From Canna indica (taxonomy: Eukaryota > Streptophyta > Magnoliopsida > Zingiberales > Cannaceae), in NCBI GenBank assembly GCA_034359265.1, contig CP136896.1, positions 7,347,501 to 7,411,500 on the forward strand: 64,000 bases of DNA. The letters are read 5' to 3'. Under the pieces are notes generated by a model. The model was not told where the DNA came from and made no database searches. It saw nothing but the letters and a program-made list of their open reading frames with translations. A program made the position numbers and the translations under genes. This document shows positions 47,301 through 56,553 of the stretch, piece by piece (within the stretch, counting starts at the first letter, position 1; each line of letters starts with the position of its first letter).

Positions 47301-50102
47301 GAAAGTCTGATGCATAAAAGGATCACAGATTCACAGTCATCAGGTATAAACCACAATACCATCCTAGTGAAACAGAATAAATGATACCAATAAGAAAAAA
47401 GAAAGAAAAAAATGGATAGTTGACTATCTAGCTAATATCATATATTGCTACTAAGTAATCTCAGTAAGTTAAATAAATGCCTTAAGATATAAATACAAGG
47501 AGTATGTATAAATATACGTGTGTGTGCACACCAGCTTAACTGTACCTTAAACCAAGAACAGAACACTTGAAATTGGTATAAAATGTGCTCCTTAGGCTAC
47601 CAATAATATTATAGACAAATGGTAAGATTATGGAATATGGACAAACCTCTATATGTCCCGGTAATATTCCAGGGAGAATAAGAATTGAACTCATTTTCAT
47701 CTCTCCTCAGGAAAAGCGGCTGTATTGAGAAACCGTCATCAATACCCAGATAAATAGAGTCAGAAAATATTTACCAACTGATAACTGCATTAGGAATCAA
47801 AAAATAAGAAGACAATAATTATGTAGAATGTGAAGTAAATCCAAGATTATCAGAGAAAAAATACAAAATATTTTTAAAAAAAACATGGACAAAAATATTT
47901 CCAAACTGATGTAGAAGATTGACATAGGTTTATGTCAACCAAGTTATCAGAGGTCTTAACATGTTAAACTAGAAGGAACATAACTAACAAAGCGTTAAAT
48001 CATGCAACCAATACTTCTCTTGATAACACTGACAAAAAAGCAGATTCTTCTCCTAATTAGGTACACTTGGATTATTGTAATATGGATATAACTGATTAAC
48101 AATTTGATGCAACCCCATCTTGGACAGGAACATGGAAAAAAGCTATAAAAAAAAACAGCAAATTTTAAAATCAGAAATTATTTGTTAGATCTTGATTTTA
48201 CAATGACAACGATTTGATATTCAAGTGGTACTATTTTAAAAATATCTTATTATTTGTTATATCTAGCAAGGTTTTAGAGCCATCACTTCATTTCTTCTGA
48301 TGTTTGAGCACTAATCTAGGTTAAACTTAATGCATAAGCTATTGAAACATAAGAGCTTAAGTCAGGTGGTTCTAGATATCTTTTTGGTTGGATTTTTAAT
48401 GTATTATGATAAATTTTATGATTTAGAGTTCTTGGTTGAGCAGAAAACAAGTGTTCCCTTGATGATTATGAAAATAAGGCTTGGACATTTTTCTTTGTTC
48501 TGTGTTATATTAATTCCATAGATTGAAAAACTGAAACCAAGATCAGAATCTGTCAATGTGCATAGATCAATCTTGATTGAATTCAATAGGAATGACTGGA
48601 TTGGAGTCGTCTACAAAAAGAGTCAAAGTTGAAAAAATGACAAATATACTCATAACTAATTTGTTCAAAGTGATTATATAAACGTATTATGTATTGCACA
48701 GGAAGACAAAAACCAGTGGTGTTGTGAATGGCCTACTATTGGCAGGAAACTATTTAGCAGACCCTTAGATGGTGAGAGAAATGCCAACCCTTCCAGAAGT
48801 AATAAACTGTAATACTAAAGGTGATTGTAATACCATGACATGGTCATTAATTTGAAATATTTGAGTTAGCATTAGAATCCTTGAACAATTCTTTCCAAGC
48901 TCTAACAGATCTAACACAGGTATTTTGACAACGGTGAAGGCCATCAATTGATACAATAAACAATAAATAAATTCAGAAGGTGACATAAAGTATTCACCTA
49001 ATATTATCTGTTCCATGTAATTAAACTAACTCGAAACAGAAGTTTCCAAATACTTTGTTCATTAGTTGAAATATTCAAGCTATTGAATTTTTTATGTCGC
49101 TTCTTGTTTGTCCCTTCAATTTTAAATCATCTTATCCAATACTTGAGACATGAATTGATGAGTTCTTGAATTTATCTGTTGAGCTTTACAATTTTCATCC
49201 TCCTTTGATCTTCTTTAACATCCTATTCTTGCAAACAAATCTCTTTCCACATAGAAACTGTTTATTCTTGGTATTCCCCTTACCTCTCACTACCTTTGAA
49301 AGTCAAAATTCTACTATTGGCAATTAATGATTTGCAAATAACAATTCACTTACGAAAGGAAAAATAATCCACTATTCCACCAAGAAATCATCTCAGCCGT
49401 TCAAGAAAGAGAGAGAGAGAAATAATACATCATGAAACTGACAGCAGTTAGGCCAACAATTGATGGCATGCATCTCAAGTGTGTACGCGAGTACCGTGCT
49501 CAATTCCGATTTGTGTCAATTATGCTTATATGCTTAGCCATGAATAAAAGAAAAAGAAGAGAAAGAGGAGGAACAAGGTTCATCCATGCCATTGCATCTA
49601 TCATAAAGAAAGATAATGAATGTTTCATTGCATTTTTCATAAAGGACGCTAGTAAATGTTTGATTGAGGCCTTATGAAGGAACGAAAGAGGAAGAAGGGA
49701 TTCAAGAATATAGTTTGGGAACCATAACCGAACAACTTAAATAAATTAAACAGTTTGCTAATATCCATAACAAAGAACCTTAGAAAAAACAACCCTTTTA
49801 GCAAAACCCTAAAATTTAACAATAACTATCTAGGCCTTCAAGAAAGACGGTATTTATAAATAGCTATTACTGTTGATGTAGAATAGCATGACCTCCCGTT
49901 GACCCACACATGAAACCCAACAAAATTCCAAATCCAAGCACAAGACAAATCAGACAAAGGCAACAAAGCAGACCTCTTCGCCCCAAGCCCCGGCAACAGC
50001 CGAAGCCCTCTCCTTCAGAGGCCTCAGAGCCACCAAGGGCCTAGCAAGCCCGAGAAGCACCACCGCCACCAGAGCCCTTAGAAACCTTCTTTGTCTTCCC
50101 AT
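29337..50102 (-). CDS. FLYING SAUCER (FLY1/FLY2)-type transmembrane RING E3 ubiquitin ligase, 14 exons, intact
   Basis: FLY proteins are multi-pass endomembrane E3 ligases (Tul1-like) that in Arabidopsis affect pectin methylation in seed mucilage. Exons on the minus strand are 50102-49974, 47719-47647, 45137-45010, 44370-44255, 42058-41998, 41471-41411, 41193-41116, 40033-39873, 39777-39718, 39625-39532, 38747-38580, 30114-29786, 29657-29541 and 29438-29337. All have GT-AG borders and compatible phases, totalling 558 codons plus TAG, the family size. An N-terminal signal-type helix (FLRALVAVVLLGLA) precedes a luminal domain (PWNITGTYRG; FDNEHDHGVAQMRLEGVYI). Membrane helices span roughly residues 255-480 (LVLYQLHNYLRPVLLVMYSF). 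The C-terminal RING-H2 has C508, C511, C529, H531, H534, C537, C548 and C551. The start could instead be the in-frame ATG at 50162. The 8.5-kb intron before exon 12 holds several transposons. Confidence 0.93.
30664..31080. repeat. Left subterminal array of ATACCGCC/GGCGGTAT words
   Basis: About twenty copies of ataccgcc, ggcggtat or ccgggcggtat alternate in orientation, making much of the segment self-complementary and keeping reading frames open on both strands. hAT transposases bind short subterminal motifs, so this is the likely binding array. Confidence 0.8.
31124..31130 (+). promoter_or_regulatory. TATA box of the hAT transposase gene
   Basis: tatataa lies in gggctatataaagccccc, 114 bp before the ATG at 31238. 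It is followed by a tctcaatctctcaatctctc pyrimidine-rich leader. The same TATA plus pyrimidine-rich leader is preserved in the deletion derivative at 45590-46219 (tatataa at about 45781-45787). Confidence 0.75.
31238..34561 (+). pseudogene. hAT transposase (BED zinc finger, DUF659, hAT C-terminal domain), one in-frame TGA
   Basis: hAT transposases cut and paste elements with TIRs and 8-bp duplications. Exons 31238-32603, 32684-33088, 33173-33379 and 33462 onward join in phase. The N-terminus has a BED-type finger (C25, C28, H43, C54 in WQCQHCNMI..LKQHLAGGYPDVVNC). A Ser/Gly-rich linker precedes the DUF659-type catalytic part (TLMCDSWTGPTRMSIINF; QIITDNGANFKRAG; YWTPCAAHCVDLMMKDIG). The C-terminal dimerisation domain follows (SASGCERNWSTFSLIHTKPR; LEKLVYVHYNMRL). 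A TGA at 33749-33751 comes right after DDTDPIID. The same frame then stays open for 269 codons to a TAA at 34559, with an acidic tail, a Lys-rich patch and a conserved-looking WYNGYQGIMPWENFQIWALE. The call is a single-nonsense pseudogene. A functional shorter protein ending at the TGA remains possible. Confidence 0.85.
34803..35345. mobile_element. Non-autonomous derivative of the hAT family, 543 bp
   Basis: Ends catggtttaaaatctcg and, as complement, catagtttaaaatattg match the TIR of the 30664-34777 element. Flanks gtttaggc (34795-34802) and gtttaggt (35346-35353) are a 7/8 duplication. It contains ggtaccgg words and no transposase. It sits only 25 bp from the master copy. Confidence 0.85.
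35429..35596. repeat. 56-bp minisatellite, three copies, in a tRNA-like repeat
   Basis: Units starting cttaagtttttaggaaagtt begin at 35429, 35485 and 35541. Each ends acacggtatcaaag, and the last runs into cggtatcgatcatgagtttgaatcc, which looks like a tRNA A/B-box-bearing stretch (B box gtttgaatcc). The 40730-41040 region carries the same family in the opposite orientation. Confidence 0.8.
35722..36295. mobile_element. Non-autonomous derivative of the hAT family, 574 bp
   Basis: Ends catagtttaaaatattg and, as complement, catggtttaaaatctcg match the family TIR. Flanks gagtggag (35714-35721) and gaggagag (36296-36303) agree at 6 of 8 positions. It keeps a tatataaa box near 35975 but no transposase. 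A G15-type run lies at about 35953. Confidence 0.75.
36300..38579. other. Intron DNA with an antisense LTR-like stretch (about 37800-38110)
   Basis: Read on the minus strand, 38110-37800 has a TATA-like tctatatactgagg, a pyrimidine tract and tttcacatggtattggagca, a phrase resembling the primer-binding site of plant copia elements. A purine-rich, loosely repetitive segment (gagaggtgcac, agaggcaagg words) fills 37000-37420. I cannot define ends, so I record it only as a candidate retrotransposon relic. Confidence 0.3.
40737..41045 (-). repeat. tRNA-like repeat relic, two half-copies
   Basis: cccaaaaacttaagttgtta (about 40767) and cccaaaaacttgagttgtta (about 41009) are two copies, antisense to the unit at 35429-35596, about 240 bp apart. 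The spacing and relation resemble the paired repeats at 10805-11098. It is an intronic repeat with no coding content. Confidence 0.5.
41231..41369 (-). mobile_element. Au-like tRNA-derived SINE
   Basis: On the minus strand the copy starts gagggtggctttggtgtaat with a tRNA A-box-like stretch. It has a B box in ggtcatggttcgagcca and ends agtgcactgggtcgccctttt. The start, the B box and the T-run end match the Au SINE family of flowering plants. It lies in an intron of the FLY-type gene. Confidence 0.75.
42452..43018. mobile_element. hAT-like MITE with ACCCGACCCG word array, perfect 8-bp duplication
   Basis: Termini tagggttgttcatgggtc and, as complement, tagggctgttcacgggtc are flanked by the perfect 8-bp direct repeat aagccgag (42444-42451 and 43019-43026). 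Both ends are dense in gacccgacccg / cgggtcgggt. The centre holds a separate palindromic patch around cttgggaagacgc (42700-42800). Confidence 0.88.
45590..46219. mobile_element. Non-autonomous derivative of the hAT family, 630 bp
   Basis: Ends catggtttgaaataccg and, as complement, caaggtttaaaatctc are flanked by tagcatat (45582-45589) and gagcatat (46220-46227), 7 of 8. It retains the master copy's promoter block (gggctatataaagccccc and a ctctctcaa-rich leader) and the ggtaccgg right array, but the transposase is deleted. It lies between exons 2 and 3 of the FLY-type gene. Confidence 0.85.
46357..46420 (-). mobile_element. RTE-type LINE or SINE 3' end fragment (tentative)
   Basis: acaacgacaactaagcctta followed by atctcatactagatggggtt and ggctatatggat is a common plant repeat phrase. 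I read it as the antisense 3' end of RTE-clade LINEs or of SINEs sharing that tail. It is too short for a firm call. Confidence 0.35.
46871..47010 (+). mobile_element. Au-like tRNA-derived SINE
   Basis: The copy starts agtggctcaaaccacatttg, with the B-box-like ggtcatgggttcaagcc, then aaatgcaggg and gttgcgtacatcaaccctcc. It ends cgagcactaggttaccctttt. It is homologous end to end with the copy at 41231-41369 in opposite orientation. It lies in an intron of the FLY-type gene. Confidence 0.75.
47720..49973. other. First intron of the FLY-type gene, no further element recognised
   Basis: AT-rich intron with a (ga)n tract at 49409-49422. Short open frames in it show no domain. I see nothing else that can be supported. 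Confidence 0.4.
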
Positions 50103-50460
50103 CCCTACCATGGCCGCCACCGTCGCCGCCGCACAACAAACGACCAAGAACTGAACCCCCAAGGCAGGAAAGACTTAAAAAGCAGATGATAACTTGAAGG
50201 TCACGCCCAAATACAAGCCAATTGAACACCAATTTGCATCAGACCGGGCTCCAGAGGAACAGAACTCGTCGACATCGACTCACCCAAGCTGAAACCACAC
50301 GAGAAGCAATCTATCTGGGGAAGAAAACGATTGGAACAGGGGGTTCGTAGTGGAGGTCAAAGGACGAGCAGCAGGCAGCAGCAGCCGCAGCAGCGTTGAA
50401 TAGTAAACGAGGACGACTTCGCTTTTTTCTATTTAGCTCGGCAATTACCGATTAGTATAA
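50103..50460 (-). promoter_or_regulatory. 5' leader and proximal promoter of the FLY-type gene
   Basis: The stretch just beyond the ATG is GC-rich (gccgccaccgtcgccgccgc at 50112) and holds an additional in-frame ATG at 50162. Further out there is a cagcagcagccgcagcagcg tract near 50370. No clear TATA box was found on the minus strand. The boundaries are a guess. Confidence 0.35.
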
Positions 50461-50839
50461 AGGAGTATACATGTGTATAAGACAAAGTATGCGTACATAC
50501 TCATAGTAAGAACAATAAAATAAATTATGGATACTTGGCTTGGTTTAGCTGTAACTCATTAAGCACAAGTTTATTATTTGTGTCATGTGATTACGTATTG
50601 GATTTTGAATTTATTATATGGTTTCTGGTTGTCATTGACTAATTGGGATATGTGTTGAGTTTAATATTTACTTGATCAAAGTTTATTATAGCATTCTAGA
50701 AGAAAGGAGATGGTTCAAGTTGTATATGGGTGAGTAGTTTATGATCAACTAAGAAGATTGGACAATGTTTGTACTGCAATAACATATAAAAAGGAGGACA
50801 GAGAATCTCCTCAAAGAATGCCATTATTTGCTTTGGAAA

Positions 50840-51401
50840 AGGCATAGGGCAATTCAAACACAAATCAACCAATTCCGAAGTGGACTCTGCCACCTCCTCA
50901 CCACCGGAAGGTGAACTGCGATTGCGACTGCGACGTCTCTTGGGAGCATGATGAAGCCGGTACTAGTCTCATTATCCGGAATCATGAGGGTGATTGTTTA
51001 ATGGTGAAAGCAATTTTTCTTTCCCTCTCCTATCATCCTGCACTGAAGCTATGTATATTTTTGAAGTTGTTCGTGTTGTCTTGGAGCCGGGAAATCCCCT
51101 ATTATCATTGAACCGATTATAAGATTGTCATTGATGTTATTTCTGTTGTCTCTTCTACTCCGTGTCAGATCTCTTCCATTGTGACAAATATCAGGAGCCT
51201 TGTGGCACATTGCACTTTTGTTATTTTGTGTTTATCCCTCGACTATGTAATCAAGTTATTTATTAGGCAGCAAATCAAACGTGTCTTACTCGTACCTTCT
51301 ATACTTGGGTCTTCGATAGACTCCTAAATTTGAACAATTGCTTGTATCGATCGTGCTCTTATTAATTAAATAAAAATTCTTATTTCTCGCAAAAAAAAAA
51401 A
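50840..51401 (+). pseudogene. LINE 3' end: RNase H-like (RVT_3) domain relic with poly(A)
   Basis: The plus strand reads WTLPPPHHRKVNCDCDCDVS, then GTSLIIRNHEGDCLMVKAIF, after which the frame shifts to a DSKIAIDVI-like stretch. SSIVTNIRSLVAHCTFVIFC and CNQVAYLL-like words follow. This is the order of the RNase H-like domain that closes many plant LINEs (W-x-PP..., G-x-x-[IL]IR-[DN]-x-x-G, DS). A run of A at 51392-51401 ends the copy. Frame changes and stops show it is dead. It is a 5'-truncated insertion unrelated to the LINE at 1452-7120, which lacks this domain. Confidence 0.7.
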
Positions 51402-52380
51402 TATATGTGTGTATGTCCACATATTAATGATCTTTGACTGATGAAGGATGTCAAATGGCTTGATGTATGACATAGTAAGGCATATTCTTTTTTCTTTTTC
51501 TTTTTTTTTAAGTAAGGCATATTCTTGTATTATCGACTTTTGTAAAGATTTTTTTTTTCAATATATCTACTAGAAAAATGAGTGGATTGTTTGAAGTTGT
51601 ATTACTTCGCTATTGGATTCAAGATTCTGCCCCCTTTGACATTTTCTAATTAATATAATAATGACAAATATATAGATTAGTAGATGTTCTCACTTAATGA
51701 ATAATTTAATATTATAAAGTGTCGATCAATCATCATATTTCATTATTATTTCCTTGTCTCTTTGTACTGTCAATTTGTATGAATATCACATGTTATAACT
51801 TTCTTATTGCAAAATAACTGAAACAAAATTCAATTTAATTTTTATTTCTTTAAATAATTTTGCTATCTATGTGTTATGTTACGATGAGAACAAAATCAAG
51901 CTCACGTGAGTCTAAGGCCATAGAGACTAACCTAGATATGCGCTGATCCCCTTTCCCTGTATTTTATTTTCTTTTATTTTTTTTTAAAAAAACATTTCTT
52001 CTATGACTTATTTATTTCGTATGATAAATTTTAGTTGAAATTAATTAAAATAAAAATCTAGATAAACTTATATCATATATTATTTTGATTATTTAATGTG
52101 TCCATGTTGTAATGAAACAGGTTCATTAACGTATGGAATGATCATTTTATTATTCATGTTTGGTATACTTTGAAAGGTTATTAGTTAAAAATGGTCCGAA
52201 TTTTGGCAAATTTTTTATTTGTAATTAATCATTTGATTTATCTCAATTGTATATAAAAACTTACACATTGATTTAAATTATAGTCTGTCCTGTGAACCAT
52301 GAGTATGTCTATTATTTCGCTGACATGATAATTTAAAAATGATAAAAGAAATACTCATTCGTCGTGTCATTACACCACGA
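51402..52380. other. AT-rich intergenic stretch
   Basis: Homopolymer-rich, with no open frame of interest and no repeat with definable ends. Confidence 0.4.
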
Positions 52381-52439
52381 ACATCAAATTAAACCCATCA
52401 CCCCCACAGCTATGACACCATGAACACCAAACCCACCAC

Positions 52440-52700
52440 CCTCACAAAGGCCACCTGCCACGTCCCATTATTGTCCACACCAACGTCATCACGTATGAGA
52501 CCCTCCTCTTCTGTATCCCTACATCTCCCCCTTCAGCGTCCTCGCCTCGCCGCTGACGAACAGCCCCACCACCGAGGCCGTCATTGCAACTAGCGATGTG
52601 AATATTTGCATCCGCAGCACCACCACGAAGGTCTTCCTCCTTAGCACCTTTTCGAAGCTGACGGATTGGATGAGGGTGACCATCCATTTATTGTTGCCCC
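52440..52700 (-). pseudogene. Purine permease (PUP) fragment
   Basis: PUPs are plant membrane transporters of the DMT superfamily that move purines and cytokinins. The minus strand reads VTLIQSVSFEKVLRRKTFVV, then LRMQIFTSLVAMTASVVGLF and SGEARTLKGEM. After a frame change the conserved VSYVMTLVWT follows. These are adjacent transmembrane segments of the PUP family. Only about 80 of the usual 350-400 residues remain, with a frameshift near 52510 and no upstream or downstream helices, so it is a relic or a captured exon. Neighbouring GC-rich DNA up to 52860 is open but unrecognised. Confidence 0.7.
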
Positions 52701-52868
52701 CTTCGTTGTAGGAAAAAACTTCGGTGCAACCGCCCCTGCACCGAAGCCCGTGCTGCATGTCCCAATCACTGGGCGGCATGGGCTGGAACCCTCTCCAATG
52801 CACAGCGACCCGTGCCAAGACCTTGGAGGGTCTAAGCCCATGTCGCCTCATGATTAGGGCATCACGGG

Positions 52869-53314
52869 TACGGGTGTTCACGGGTCGGGTTTAGGGAAAA
52901 AATCGATTCGACCCGACCAAGTATAATCGGGTTGGGTCGGGTCGGGTTGAAAAATTTTCACCTCTCAAATCCAATCCGACCCACCCCGACCTAGGTCGGG
53001 TCGGGTAGTCAGGTTTATCCATTTAGAAAAAAAATGAGTTTTTAACAATATTTTTTTTTAAAATAAAAATATAAATATTTAAATATAAATATTTTTTAAA
53101 TATAAATATTTTAAAAATAATTAAAAAAATATTAAAAAATTGGGTAACAGGTCGGGTCTCGGGTCATCGGGTTTTAAATATTGAAACCCGGACCCGACCC
53201 GATTATAATCGGATTTCAAATATTTGAACCCGACCCGATTACCCGACCTGATTGGTTCGGATCGGATCGGTTTTTCAGGTTCATTGGGTCGGGTTTGACC
53301 CATGAACAGCTCTA
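52869..53314. mobile_element. hAT-like MITE with ACCCGACCCG word array
   Basis: Termini tacgggtgttcacgggtcgg and, as complement, tagagctgttcatgggtc resemble those of the element at 42452-43018. Flanks atcacggg (52861-52868) and atcacagg (53315-53322) agree at 7 of 8. The interior is gacccgacccg-rich at both ends and AT-rich in the middle. Confidence 0.8.
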
Positions 53315-53559
53315 ATCACAGGCTTCGGTGCAACGGCGATTGCATCAAAATTTTATCCTTCGTTGTAGTACAGCCTTCCCGGCAACGTCGTCACAATTTG
53401 ATCGGCTTTGACCGGCAAGGAGGAAGGAAGAAGACATTGAATACCACCACGAGCCACCATCGCCACTGTCTAAGCTTAGAAGCTTGTGATGGCAACGATG
53501 ATCGTCGATCTCCATCGACTTCACGAACACAAGTTCGTGTCAGAACAACGATACAAAAA

Positions 53560-54512
53560 ATTAAGTAGAAAAATTGTTTTGTTAATTTAAATCTTATTTG
53601 TAGGATAGGATTAAGTAATAAAAGTGATCATGTTGTAACCATTCTGAGATCCAACATTTTAGGATCTTATTGTACTTAATATATAATAACTAGTACGTTA
53701 AGTCCTCCAATCATCTAACTCAACTTTTAAATAATATATCTCCACGAGCTGATCAACTTTTTATTAATTTATATTCAAAGTGTCAAACACTAAAAAAAAA
53801 AATTCCCATATCTCATGATGGATAGTACCTACAGATGAATTCTACTCACAATTGTATTTGGATCTCAAGCATATCAAACAAATCAATTTCACCGAGAGTA
53901 CTAACCAGTAAACGATCTCAGTTCTTCAATCGAAAGCAGCGGAAGAAAAAAAATTAAATTTCACTTGGATTGTAGTCTGAAGCTGATTTTGAGTATAAAA
54001 AAAAAAATTAACGGAGATAAACAATCATAATAGATGATTATACTAGAATTTAAATCCTAGATCTCTAAACATTATATAATATGTTATCACCAATTATGCT
54101 ACCTATAATTGACAAGTAATGTGTGATATGGTATGATATTATATAGTATGATACTGTAATTATTCTTATCATATTTGAAAAGATAATATGGTATGATACG
54201 ATTAAATGGTAGCAGCTTGGAGGAGAACGGAGTCATGACTAAGTTGATCAAGAACAATAAGTAAAAGTCTAATTAATTTGATATGGGTAAATAAAGAGCA
54301 TAAGAAAAATTATAAATTTTAATTGAGGATATTTTAAAAATAAAATTTCATCAAATCATGAGAAATTATCAAATTCATGATTTAAAAACTTAGTCAAAAT
54401 TCATGATTTTCAAACTATGAAATTATCATCATTTGAAAGTTTTCCCAAATAAAAAATTGAACAATATCATACCATGTAAAATCATATCTTACCATTAAGC
54501 AAACAAGGCCTA
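53560..54512. other. AT-rich intergenic stretch
   Basis: No gene is recognised. A short patch near 54120-54200 repeats tatgatat/gatatggtatg words. Confidence 0.35.
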
Positions 54513-55220
54513 AGAGAGAGAGAGAGAGAGAGTAGGGATGAGCATGGACCGGTTAACCGGTCCATTAATAAATTTTTAAGCCGGTTCATTAACTTCGGCT
54601 TTTCAAAATTATTAACTATAAATTGGTTAATTAACTTCGGTTAATCGGTTCTTCGATTTCGATTTCTGTGATTCAATTAACCAATAAAATTATTAAGATA
54701 TAAAAATAATAAAATTATACAAATTGCAAAGTTCATTTCAAATATTGAAAGTACTTCAATTTTAAAAAATTCAAATCAAACATAATATTTATAAATAAAA
54801 AGTCAAAAGATGGATAACATCCTCACAAATAATTCTTGAATTGAATATGTTCAACACTAAATTCAAATCATTGTTTAGTAAAAATATGTATTATAATATT
54901 TTAGAGACTTTGTGCATCATAATATTTATTCATATTTAAAAAAAATATATGATTGATCAAATTTTGAAGAATGAAATATAATTCAATGTATTATTTTATA
55001 TAAGCTTTAGAAATTTAAAAAATAGGGGTGTGAAAATTAAAATATTATATATGAATCGATTAACTGTCGATTAACGGTTAATCGATACTCAAAAATCGAA
55101 ATCGGAAATCGGAAATTTAGAAAATAAAAATTGAAACTGAAACCATTGGACCGGTTAATCGAAAGATTTGGTTCAGTTTCAGATCGATTTAAGATTAAAT
55201 GAATTTAATCAATTTTTTTT
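54513..55220. mobile_element. (ag)n tract and a partial hAT-like MITE with GGTTAACCGG words
   Basis: An ag repeat (54513-54531) is followed by tagggatgagcatggaccgg, a terminus in the style of the other word-array MITEs, and by self-complementary ccggttaaccgg words. Related words (ggaccggttaatcga) recur near 55148, but no matching right terminus or duplication is found, so the copy is truncated or decayed. Confidence 0.5.
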
Positions 55221-55229
55221 TATTAACGG

Positions 55230-55682
55230 ACATACACACGTTTCACGCGCAAACGACGAACTATAATTAGAACCAATGTATACGTTCTTATATACAATTG
55301 AGACCAATCAAATGATTAACTATAAATTAAATTTTGCCAAAGTTCTGATTATTTTTAGCTAATAATCCTACTTTGAAATCAACTATGAAATAAAATAATG
55401 ATTTGTGTTTTTTTTGTTTTTTTTTTCTTATGTTCGAATAAAATCAAAATATATTCAAAGTTCAAAATACAAATAGATCAAGTTTAGATAAATAATAAAG
55501 ATAATATTATTATTTTTTATATTAAAATATTATTATTATTATTTAAAAATATCGTTCATAATATTAATTAGTAAAATAAGAATAAATATTATATTATAAA
55601 AAAATAATATCAATATAATAATAATATTGTATATTAACAATATACATTATGGTTATATTATAATACTATTATAATATTATAT
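55230..55682. other. AT-rich stretch
   Basis: Very AT-rich, with (att)n and (aat)n-like runs at 55495-55680. No gene is seen. Confidence 0.4.
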
Positions 55683-56157
55683 AGGATAATTACCAAAATA
55701 TATTTTGAACTATCCTAACTAGTTTCCAAATGTATTCAATTCTTTCGGTTGCCTCAAATTATATCATATACAATCACATTTGTGTCAATTAAATTCATCC
55801 CTCAATTATCCATTGATAGTCTCAAATGATGATGTGGCATGACATGAACAAAGAATATTTAAAATACTTTTGCATCACTATTTTATTTTAATATTACTAA
55901 TGCGGCAATGCAATATACATTATTTTAATATTTACAATTTTAATCTAAAAAACTTTTAATATTATTAAAAAATATCAAATAAAATAAAGATATGAAGTAT
56001 ATTAAATATTTTAATATAAGTATTTATGATTTTTTACATGTTAGCATGTCACGTCATCATTTGAATGAGGCGGCCGACGGATAATTGACAACAAAATTCA
56101 ATTAACACAAATGTGATAGCATAGGATACAATTTGAGTAAATGAATGAATAAAAATA
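55683..56157. mobile_element. MULE-like MITE, right end cut by the adjacent MULE
   Basis: The left part (ggataattaccaaaatat... with aatcacatttgtgtcaatta) and the right part (complement carrying atcacatttgtgttaattga) are inverted copies over more than 100 bp, including the shared caattatcc. The right terminus is missing where the next MULE starts at 56158, so that larger element inserted into this one. Confidence 0.6.
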
Positions 56158-56520
56158 GGGTAATTACCTGAATATATCATGAATTATGGACTTTGTCTCA
56201 AATCTATCATGAACTTTGACTTCTCCAAATTGCATCCTCAACTATCATATTTGTATCAATTGCATCACTCGGTCAAAATTCCGTCAACTACCCCGTTAAC
56301 TCTGCCACGTGACATGTACATGTGTAATAAAAAACTATTTTTTTATTCGAAACCGAATAAAAAATTCTTTTTTTTTTCAAAATATTTTCTGATGTCCACG
56401 TGTGCTGCACACGTGGATTAAAAAGAATATTTTTTCAATTTTTTAAAAAAATGATGTTCTGACTTGTCCACGTGGACTATCTTTTTGCCCTAAAATAAAC
56501 CCCCGACTACCCCACATGTT
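56158..56520 (+). repeat. Left TIR of the two-gene MULE
   Basis: Inverted partner of about 63660-64000. It contains ccacgtgtgctgcacacgtg, a palindrome within the TIR, and a cacgtggac word. Confidence 0.85.
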
Positions 56521-56553
56521 TCCCGACATCAACTTCCCCGTCCGCCTCACCCG

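Noticed and set aside
50911..51111. Small Cys/Asp-rich protein (CDCDCD)
   Set aside because: The context reads as the RNase H-like tail of a dead LINE, and the frame breaks soon after the IIRNHEG block.
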